Below are positions 36,203-47,500 of a stretch of 64,000 nucleotides of DNA, piece by piece. This DNA is from Styela clava (lineage: Eukaryota; Chordata; Ascidiacea; Stolidobranchia; Styelidae). The notes beneath the pieces were generated by a model that saw nothing but the letters and a program-made list of their open reading frames with translations, had not been told where the DNA came from and ran no database searches. Both the position numbers and the translations under genes were made by a program. How positions within the stretch are numbered: position 1 is the first letter of the stretch; each line of letters begins with the position of its first letter. The stretch spans positions 11,623,135 to 11,687,134 of the forward strand of contig NC_135255.1 in assembly GCF_964204865.1 (NCBI RefSeq), written 5' to 3'.

Positions 36203-36222
36203 AGATTGATTGATTGATTGAT
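36203..36222 (+). repeat. Short (TTGA)n/(ATTG)n tail of the LINE
   Basis: After AATAAAAG comes ATTGATTGATTGATTGAT. Microsatellite 3' tails of this type replace poly(A) in CR1/L2-like LINEs. Confidence 0.8.
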
Positions 36223-38375
36223 ACTCCATATAAATGCAGATGTAATCGAAATACAATCACACGAATATCAACTATCGCTTTCACAAAAATTCAAACCAAG
36301 TCTGTAATGACCGTATTTTTCACATCAGGAGGGGCACATCATTACGAACGATAGGGACAATCAGAAGCTGAAATAAGAATAATTTTAAATAAGAATTAGA
36401 AAAAAAAAAATAGTTTGTTCAGTTACTTTTATCGTCTGTCGTTGGTGATCGTTTGCTAACTTTCGCGTTTGTCTGAAAAGAATTCTGCAGGAAAGAAACT
36501 TCGATGTCAGCAGCGTCACAAATATAAATACTTTAAAAAAGAAGAATTGGCAGAAAGGTAGTGATTTACCGATGTTATGTTGTCGACGGCAGAAACAATC
36601 ACACTGATCTCCTGGTCTCAACTCATTGTAGATTAGAACTATTCCGTATTCTTCCCAAATATTCGAGTTAGTCGATAAAATAATCAATTTTGCCCACCCC
36701 TAGTTGGTTGGTTTGTATGTTTAGGTATAATTAAGATGATATGCCGAGCTACGCCAAAGGGTAAGTAATTGGGTTCCGTCAAAAAGTTGTACATTCAACT
36801 TTATTGTCCACGACTAGCCAAAGGTTGCTACCCCCTGATTTTCACAAATTGAAAAGCTCTGAATGATTGGTTCCCAACAATATCGTTACCTCCAATTCGA
36901 ATAAGCACAAGCTCAATTTCCCCTTTCATAAAAATAAGAAGAACAAGTCAAATCAAGAACAACATCTTGATTTAATCTCAGTGAGAAGGATGTCACTGTT
37001 TCTGCGATATCAAACCTAGGCAAGGTGAATAACAGGCAGCAATTTATAGTCAATTATATGTTTGGTAGACTTAGTCAGACTTTTAGTAGTATTACTTTGA
37101 CGCAATCTCAACGGTTTAGTTTTCACACAAGATTAAGCTTCATTGCAGCTGTAATAACAATGAAGACCACGTGTCTCTTCTAACTGTGTTACCAACTAAT
37201 TACTAAATCGTGACCCAGCCTTATTTCAATTCAACACTAGGGCCTACTTTCGGGGGATGTCTTGAATTGAGATTTTCAAATATACAAAATACGAAAACCG
37301 TAATCTATTTACTTATAAATAACACGTTTTTATTCAAAATACCTACAAAACATAGATTTTCAATCATTTAAATCGTGTAGGTGAGATTTCTTGCTATCAA
37401 TTATGTCAAAATATTCTTTCGCGTTTTTGACTAGGTCTTGTGTCTCAAAAAAATAAGCTTGCATGAATATTCCAAACATCTGCCGAATCAATATTTTAGG
37501 CATGGACGAATAGTTCAGAGATCTATCCAATCAAATAAAGAAATTGAGCAAAAATTGTTCCATCCTTCAAAAACACCATTTTTAAAAATTGCGTCTGCCA
37601 TCTTGGTACGCATTCTTCAGGGGTACCTTATTATTATTAATACTACGACTATTTCGAGGGTATCACTTCATTCAATAAAGCCTGGACAATGTATTTATAC
37701 ACGAAAATCCTGTATTCAACGAGCAGGTTTTTGCTTACGTTTCATATTGGTTTTCCCATTGTGACACCACAACCGCGTTCAACACTTATGATGCAGTATC
37801 CGTTTGATACATTCATTAAGAACGAGCGGACTAGGATTTCAATTCCATTCTCAAAAGTTTGAATTTTATAATAGATGAAACTGGAGCGCGTTGGCCAATA
37901 ATCTAGTTATTTGTCGAATTACTGTTTATAATTAAAATTTGATGAAACACATTTTTTTTTAAATATTTTCCACCACTGTTCTCTTCCGCATTCAATTCCC
38001 GTAATCGTTTTAATATGATGTTGCAGCATCACTCCATACAGGTATCACATACAGTTTCTTTCAACTGTAGCGTATCTTCAAGCCTGACCCTCTTACAACA
38101 AAAAAGGTGTCAAGAGTCCAGCAGCAAAAAACTGTTTTATTATAATAATTTGCTTTTAAAGCAAAAGAAACCAAGTGAGTGAGGAAAAGGGGGAATTTTT
38201 TATTCGAACCTTTGTGTCCATATAAAAGTTTAAAAAATGGCATGTAAACGATACAAGTAAGATTTGCCACCTTTGGGCCTCTCATAAATTCATTATGAAC
38301 CATGCTCGATCATTCTCATGGCTTACGTATAAACGAACATCGCTTGATGATGGATTTTTGAGAAGTTTAACAGAA
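36223..38375. other. Intergenic DNA downstream of CNOT2 with repeat fragments
   Basis: 37230-37400 is related to the interior of the TIR element at 4929-5583. 37488-37560 resembles the 22141 repeat block (GGCATGGACGAATAGTTCAG). 37588-37623 is the end of a fold-back MITE arm (CTGCCATCTTGGTACGCATT). AATAAA on the minus strand at 38199-38204 is a candidate CNOT2 poly(A) signal about 175 nt past the stop. No further gene is seen. Confidence 0.4.
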
Positions 38376-38529
38376 TCACGCGTGCTGAGCTGGATTGAAG
38401 TGCAATGACATAAGGTTCGGTAGGTTTGGGCGTTCTTCCAATTTATCATATTCAAGATGAAATTCCTGAAAAGTAACAAAACAACCATTTAGAATTGACT
38501 TTAGTTAGTTGAAACTACCCAGCAACAGT

Positions 38530-38565
<36 letters not shown>

Positions 38566-41500
38566 AGAATTGACTTAATTAAGTTACATATACTACAGAA
38601 ATGAAAACTACTTTTAAAATTGTTTATGAATATGAGAGCAATTCTCGAAATTGTGGACGAAGAGCTCAAGCGACTTATATGATGTTTATATTCAGATATT
38701 CTGTTTAATCACTGTATCAATTCACATTCGTACTGTTAGGGCATCAAGTTCAAAAATAAAAAATCCAGATAAAGTACCGACCGCATAGGGCTGTCAAAAA
38801 ATAAAAAACCTAAAGACTTCTTTGTACTTTCAACTTTCAAGTACTGAAATTTGAAATCGATTTTCTAAAACAACAAAAAAGTGCAACAAGAATTTTGCGA
38901 AACGATCCATAGGTTCACATCATGTTCAAAAGTAAGTCAAAAATGCTGATTTTACCATCATCTTGAGAAACACACAAAAAAGCATCCAGTCCATAAAACT
39001 GATTTAAATGAAGTTACAGATGGTAACAAGATCAACTTTTTCAGCATGAAACAAATTCAAAAAACTTTCGAATGGAGTTTTTCCTCTTTCTCACCTTTGC
39101 AACCTTTCTCCAATTTTGGCAATCAAAATAATAGTATGTTCCCTGTTCATATGTGTTGCTTTTAACTCGCGGATCTATTCCTGGTGCTCTCGTGATCCAA
39201 ATTCGTTCTTCTTTATGATATCGCCAATCTCTGTTATAACTGTGTAGCAGAAAAACAGAACATAGAATAAATGAAAGATTACTATTAATACCAGCTGGTT
39301 AGAAATCTACATGGCTGTGGCTTCTAGACCGGCTCCATAGCAATTGAGGTTCTTGAGCTTGACCACAATCGTAAAACATTGCAGCTTTGCGGAAGTGGGA
39401 CTCAAAACTGTGAAACGGAGGTTTTAAATTTTAAAAGGAAACTCATATTGATATATAGGAAAATTTTTTTTTACCTAGAAAATGAGATTTTAATATTTGT
39501 ATTAGGTATCAGAAAATTATAAATGTGAAAAAATAATTAGATGGTTAGGAGCTGAAGCCACTGCTGTAACACTAAATAACAATGAGAACAAAACGAGGAA
39601 ACTTTGAAGGAATATGAAAGAATAAGAAACCTCGACAAAAATTCATCTGACAAGGATTCAATAACATATATTTTGTATTGGTGCCGCGATTTAAAAAGTT
39701 AAAATGTCTACCAGTAAAAAGGGAATGTTGATCATGAATAGCGGAAGTTCGACACAGAGTGGTGTTTGAAATACTTCATTGTTCAACACAATCGAGATGT
39801 GGTTAGCGCAATTTCGCAAAACAAGCAGCACTATTGTAGAAAACACTCTGTATTCATCGAAAAGTGTCTCAGAAAAAGAAATATAGATATGCTTTTCTTA
39901 TTCAAGAGGGGCTTGCCGACAGGACGTTCTCTCAGAAAATATCAAAGTAGAACACCATTACAATTCCATGTGTGAGAATGGGGAGAAGAAAATACATCAA
40001 CCAAAGCAGATTTCAGTCACCCAGCTATCCCGCTGTGCAGTTTCAACATTCCTATGGTAAACATTTCAAGCATTTAATGTCGCACATCCCATCAGCGATT
40101 ATTTTTTCTCTCTTTGTACTTCTGCGATTACAGTTAAGTTAGGAATAGGTATGTTGTGTCTCGCGTGGTTGCCTAGTGGTTTAAAGCGATAGGTATAACA
40201 GGTTGAAAATTCATGCCTACCATCCCACCCATATTAAAGTAGCTCGTACCTAACAGTGGCTGCTTGTGCGAGGCTTTATTCATAGCAAAAGGCAAATAAA
40301 AAATTCCTTCCGGCTCATACTTACAGTTCAGCCGCTGCTGCCAGTTGTAAAACGTCACCAGGATTTGTGTAATAAACATAAAAAAGCAAATCTTCTCCGT
40401 ATCGATTGAGTTTAATTGGCGCTAGTTTATCTCGGATGTGGGCGTTCGTTAAATATTCACTTGGTACAAAAAAATCAATGTCTTGTGGTCGACAAGGTTG
40501 CTTCGAAAACGGTGATTGAAATTTATGATACAGGTTGCTGAGAATGAGAAGATAAACAAGATTATGAAAACTATAGGCATATTATGATAATTGTAGATTA
40601 TTTGAATGCAAGTACATAGGAGCTTTATGTAACACAGAACAATGCGCCTCAGTAAAGCCAAAGTAGCTTATGTCACATTTTTCATAAGTGGGGGCGAAAG
40701 GGGCCGCAAAACCATCCCCCTGGGTTTGGCTGTTAGAACCAAACTATTACAAAATTACGATGTTCTCATAACTTTGAAATGTGACATAAGCTAATTTAAG
40801 TTTAGTGTGGCAATATGGATAGTTCTGATTAATTTCCAAAATTAATATCATCAGTTGTACTTGGTTGATGATATCTGCATCAGATAACTGCGGTTTGCTT
40901 CATCAAGCAAAAAATTTTTGAATTACGCTCAACTTTAATGCTGAATTTTCTAACTAAATATCAAACTGACTAAACTGATAATTATAACCAACAGTAGGCA
41001 CATTCGGCAAGTAAACGAGTTACCACTAACTAACATATGATTCCATCTAGGTCTATAGCACTCGCTACAAAAGAAATGCCGTACATAAATCTGTGTGCAG
41101 ATAATAATGAATTTACGAGCAATTTTCGTTTTATGCCTATGAGAGCGTTTAAGAGATGCAAAATTTTTTTGTGGCCCGTATTTGGCACACAGGCCACAGT
41201 TTGCCGACCCCTGCTCTAGGGCTTTGGAATTAAAAAATATTTTACAATTTTTTTATAACACTAGCTATATATATATAATTCCGTACTTACTCTGGTGAAT
41301 TCAGGTTTAATCCGAGTGTCGTGAGGTCGTTACCAAGGGCAAGATGAACTAACGTCGGATCAGTTTCCGCTGCTTTTATGAAAGCAAGTAAACCTACCAC
41401 TCCGTATTGGTCCATCAACATACTGCTTGGGATATTTTTGATTGAATTGTCTTGCAATACCTGGAACAAAACATTATCTTTTATAAGAAAATATTACTGA

Positions 41501-44500
41501 AATACCTAAGGAATGGCCAAAAATCTACAATCCCATGTGCATTACAGATATTAGCAAGAGAGTGATGATTAAATATAAGGACATGAGGGCCAAAACGAAG
41601 AAGTATGGATATACTTTGTCACAGTAATTCACCAGTACTGCATATAAAAGTAATGGTCTTCTAACAAAAAACACAATCTTCAACCATTGAAAATTCCAAA
41701 GAATTCGGAAAAAAATGACTAAACTAGAACAACAGCAATAACATAATAACGAAACGATCCATATTTCGTGTCCGATCACAGCAAAAAAGTACACTAAAAA
41801 TTTGATCAAGAATCTGCATTGTAATTATTACAACAACGAACCTGAATTCCTTTTTGATGAGATGATTGTTGATTACGCAATAAACCAGATGACATAAGAC
41901 CTGATTTATCTGAAATTCAAAAAATTATCAAATTTCATGATGTTTTTTTTACATGACATATTCATATCCCTTTTGCGCTCTAACTACTAGAACGCCGTAC
42001 CTACGAAATCTTGTTACTACAAGCCCCATGTTCACAACCTCACCCAAGGATAAACGGCCGTCTGCCGAACTTGAAAGATTACAATCATTCAAAATTAGTG
42101 GCCGCCTCACAGAGACTATTCAGAGTGGCATGATGAATGTCATAAAGATGACGTTTATAAATTATTTTTTTATAAAATATTACTTAATCATACAAATGGA
42201 AATACAAGCATTTGTCCACTTTTCATAGTCTGTTTCATACATATTTTTGCGGCAAACAAACTAGGTTGTTCAAACATAGGTCAATTACTAATACAGTATA
42301 TTTACCACAGACAAACAAATAACAATTAATGTTTCCAGTAACAGATATAAAAAATATTGATAATATAGTACGAAGACCAATATGTATAGTTTATATATTC
42401 ACTATTTTCTAATTAGAATGATCGAACACAAAATTAAAAATAAAACAATTACGAATTGATCATTGTACAAATGAAATTTCACAATATAAATTAATCATTA
42501 TAATTTATAACATGACAATTGACATACCATCCATATTTCCAAGAGCGTGATGAAGATTACCCAAAGGACCCTAAAAATAATTGAATAAATAAGAAAAGGT
42601 TATTTCATTTGTGGTTGAACTAGGCTCAACAAAGTGGCGCATCGTGATAAGTGTGCGTGGGTTCGCAGGTTCAAATCATGTGACATACCGTATTGTAAAA
42701 TTAAGACCAAAATAACTCATTAACTTGATCAGAACATGATAGTTTGTGAAAAGCAGAAAATTTGCTTTAACCTCAAAGCAATTTGAAATTCAGTTTTTAA
42801 TATGATGTACAGGGTGTTCATAAAGTCCAGTTACAATTTCAAAATCTAGTTATGATGTCAGTCACAATACATTAACCAGATTTGTTTCATTTTAATCAGT
42901 ATTTATTCAAGTTTTCTTATTACTTCATTTCATACCTCATATGCCCACTATTAGTTGCATGAAGCACATTGAAGTTCTTTTACCGAATATAATACTGGTC
43001 TTTATGAACACCATGTACATATCAATTTTTCAAATAGGTGACGCTTAAATATTATTCCTTTTGTTTGCAAATTGATGTCAGTGATAAATTGGGTTATTTA
43101 TTTGTTAGAACTAGGGCTCGGCATTTTCGAATACCTGATGATTTCAGAATCTAATCGAATATTTTTTCCGAATCGAATCTTAAATACTTGGGAGTCAATG
43201 GGAGATATGTAATTGTATGCGACTTTTTTATTGTAATTGGTTCTGTCAACAAATGAATTACTGAAAACGTAGAATACATCATTAAGACAGATAGCGAGCG
43301 GAGCATTCACACACTATGAAAACGCTTATTTATCAATAGGAATTGTCATATGTCAGAATTACATTGAAAAAATATGGCTTCAATAAAAAAAAAATGGGTA
43401 ATTCACCTCGACCATATGCGGAAAGAAAAAAATAAGATGGCGGCGATTCCAAATTTAGCTCTGAACCGATTCAGATAATTTACTATTCGAATCGTTTCGA
43501 ATATTCGATTCTAAGTGCCCAGCCCTAGTTAGAATATATTGATTATTGCCTTATTAACCTTTGAAAAGAATCTTACTCCTTTATATAATTAAATATAAAA
43601 ATACTATGGGAATTCATGATTTAATAAAATAATATTTACATATTTGCTACTGGATTCATCACCTCTGCCATCTTGTTCTGGAACTAGATAAAAACAAAGA
43701 TTTATTAACAAAGAAAAATTTGAAAAAAAAATGACTTTTTTACAGCTGAACCATCTTGTTCTGGAACTAGATAAAAACATAGATTTATTAACAAAGAAAA
43801 ACAGCTGATCTTGTTCTGGAACTAGATAAAAACAAAGGTTTATTAACAAAAATAATTGGAAAAAAAAATGACTTTTTTACAGCTGAACACTTCTCTATAA
43901 CTAGAGTAATGCTCACAAACATGAGCACGAGGGGCCAAGAGTGTTCCCATATACCACATAAAAATTTTCACATGAATTAAAATGAAAACAGCTAAATTTG
44001 TGATGAAATAATTCAAAAAATAAATCTTTAAAATATGAAAACTTTGAAATTGATCGGTCCATTAGTTACAGATTTTTATTTACAAAACCAACAATAATAA
44101 ATATGCATACACTTTGTGTCAGATATAAAACTCACTTTGGATTGTTTTGTATAAATACATAGGATTTGCATAAATAAAAATGTGAATTATATGAAATACA
44201 TTTTGAAATTCGGCTCACCAAACTTTTTAGTTATTACCATTTAATTGGTGTTTTTTTTGAAAAAGATATACAAGCAGAAATATTTTAACGAAGTAGTAGA
44301 CATAGGCTTGGTATACAGCCGCACAAGAGGCCGTGGTTCTCCATGTGACTAATTTTCTTCTCTTAGTGTATAAACATTAAAACCCTATCATGTCAAAAAT
44401 TCGAGATGTTAACAAAAAATCATGCTATTAAACTAATACTTAAAATTATCATTTCTTTGACACTGGTAAAAGTTAACCAATAGAAAACAGAATAAGCAGT

Positions 44501-47500
44501 TTTAAAGCATTTGTGATGTTATCAACATAATATTTTTCCAAATAGTTAGCATTTCAAATAGTTGGACCTATATTAAATAAATAAAGAATCGAGAACTTAC
44601 ACAACGGCTTCATAACATTCAATGCAGTAGCTGCACCAGGAAGAGCAGGAAAATCCTCATTTTGTATTTGAAATTCAGAATTTCCACCAGGTTTATTTAG
44701 CATACCTAAGTAAATTCAAACAATGAGACATTTTTACAAAAGGTCAATGCAGAAATGAGCATTGTTTGAACAATAAAATATAGTTGTGAATTTACATGAA
44801 AGCATGTCGTTATAAGATCCAAATATGTGAATATTTCATTTACCATAAGGATGCTTTGAATTAAGTGAATCAGATGGTTGTGATCCAATAGGTCTTGCCC
44901 TCTGTGCCAAAGCTGGAAATTCAGCTTGATCAAGATTGAAGGGATCTAAATAACAAAGTTTGTAAATAAACTTGATATTTTGAAACGTGTTTCATAATTT
45001 CTCGTTCTAAACAATCTTTTAGGCAAGAAGTCAGTGATAAGTAGAGATATATTAGATAGTCAGAGTTACTGATTTTAATTTTGGTAAAGTGATCTATATG
45101 ACTCGGCGGACTTGACTAGTGGCTAGAGAGGGCAATGACCTGACTTAGGACTCTAACTTTAAAATTTGCTAGGTCTTGATCTTACTAGCGATCAAATAAA
45201 CTGTGACTGGACTTAGAATCGTAACTCCAGGTTATTAAGAGACTTATACTGTACCCCAAGTGTGTAAAAAAAAAAGCAATGAAATAGTACCGTATTTTAC
45301 AGACCATAAACACGCTTTTTTTTTTTCTTAAAAAACTATTGCTTTATCGCCTACACTCAAAACCAATAACAGTATTATTGTTTTATAAATAGACCGCCAT
45401 TTTACGTTGTCTTTATATAAAATAAATATTCATAAAGAATCGTGTTTTTTGTTTTGTTTAATAAGCTTTGTACGATAACCTGGCACTCCTTAAAACTGTT
45501 GCGTGAACTTGCGTCTCATAGTCCTAAGCGCATTATGTATGGAAAAAAAAAACAGTCTAGCCAATTTATTGACCATGCACCTTATGGTTCGTAGAATACA
45601 TACTCCTCAAAAACCGTTGTATCTTACAGCCCGATGCGCCTTATGGACGAAATCCCAGTCTAAGCAATTTATCTACAATGCAACTTATGGTCCGTAAAAT
45701 ATGGTAACCAAATGCCGAAATAGGGTAATACTCCCGAATAATTCAATATTAATTTCACAGAAATAAATAGAACTAGGAAAAATATTGATGAATTGAAAGA
45801 ATTTTCTACGGCATCAAACTCACTTGAGATACCATTTGTTATTTGGCTTGTAATAGTTGGTCCGCTCTTGAGAGCAGGAAATTCACTAATGTCAAGCATT
45901 CCTGATGAACCATTTGGTCCTTGAGGCTGTTGTCGAAGTTGAGATAAATTTTCACTTCCTATTGCATTCATACCTGATGACTGGAGAGAATAATACTTAT
46001 TTAACATAAGATTTATAGTGGTTGCAGGCACAAAAATTCTGGTTATTGATCTTATGACATGCATTGTTCGCCTCACACAAGCTAGCTGTTAGGGCATTAT
46101 AGGTCATAGGTATATATAATAAATTGCACTCAGGTATACACCATTCAAAATTGGCACTTCTCCGCGGCTCCCCACAATTTTTCTTTGTGGGCTGCATTTG
46201 GTCCATGGGCCGCAAGTTGCACACCGCTGTTCTAAACAAATGGAAACCGTTCTTCGGGAATTCTAATCTGGAATCTCATGCCACACAGAGAAATTCAGTG
46301 CATTAAATATAGCAATGATAAAGACTGAAGGCATGGAATTGCCATAAAGTTTCTTTACAATTTCGATTTTGTTATGGAGTCAGTTCTCAATATATCTTTA
46401 CCAGGTTTGTTGTTTATCAATCAGTAATTTCAAGTTCGAGTATTTTTACTTCATTCAATACATCTGTGAGGGCCAAAACAATATATGGTGTATGATAAAT
46501 TCACTTTGCAATTTTAAAAAATTTCAAGACTTCATGGACACCCTATATATCTTCTATTCATCTATTGGCTTTCCAAAAAGTTAACAAACATATTAAAAAC
46601 GAATATTCCTTTGATATTGTAATTTGCATTTTTAACGCCTTAAAATATTATTAAAGTTAAAAAAGCTGGGAATCTAAATGCTTGAATAAGTTTTAAAATG
46701 ATAGCGATTTTTTAATTGAGCTAACCACAAAGGGTTTAACACCTATAAAAAGATAAAAAAACTGAATTTGAATAATACCAATACAATAAACAAATAAGAG
46801 AGCATTGAAGCAGGAAAAGGATATGTTTCAAAGACAATAGTTTTACATACTGCAAGTTAAATAATTTTTCATTCTATCTCCAGATATTTTAATATGTATA
46901 TATACTAAGCATTCAAAAAACCATATTCGAAAAAAAGAAGTAAAATTTACCTGGGTATTTTGAAACGATTGATTCCTGAAACAAAACAAAAAATTTTCAA
47001 ATAAAATATATTACCATAAACACATTCCAATCCTAATCAATCTAGTCTTACCTTGAACCAATTAAATTATTATTTCCCCTGTTCATTCCTTGTTTCAAAG
47101 AAAGCATATCTGGTGAAATTCCTCTTGTTGGACTCATACCTTGTCTTGATAACAAATTATTATTCATTTGTGATGTTGGAAGGTTGGGTGGACCTATCGA
47201 CATAGAACTCCTTGACATTGGCGGAATACCCCTGCGTAAAATATACCATTTTGATCAGTTCTTTTAACAAAAAAATATATGAAAATAATCTTTCTTTAAC
47301 CTAATCCTCCCGGTTTGACGCATGCGCGACGTTTCAGACGTTTTGCAATGCTGTGTGTATACCATGAGGTCTGGAATGTTTGTTATGGTCTTGCTTGAAA
47401 GGAAATCTTATTCCCCACACAACGATATGAGAATGAACCTTATATGACATTTAGAAGTGATAAAATTTCGCTTACATATCACGCGTGTACTTCCCGCTGC

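Larger units (their letters stand above)
31287..36222 (+). mobile_element. CR1/L2-like LINE retrotransposon with two open ORFs
   Basis: ORF1 (31287-32300) and ORF2 (32336-35521) are both uninterrupted. They are followed by a 700-bp 3' UTR with a nested hairpin (36083-36118) and a terminal (TTGA/ATTG) microsatellite tail instead of poly(A). That ending is usual in the CR1/L2/Rex1 group. The 5' end is unresolved and may lie upstream of 31287. Confidence 0.88.

Noticed and set aside
43640-43887. CRISPR-like direct repeats
   Set aside because: There are only three irregular copies with unequal spacing, in a eukaryotic intron; they are explained as a duplicated splice acceptor.
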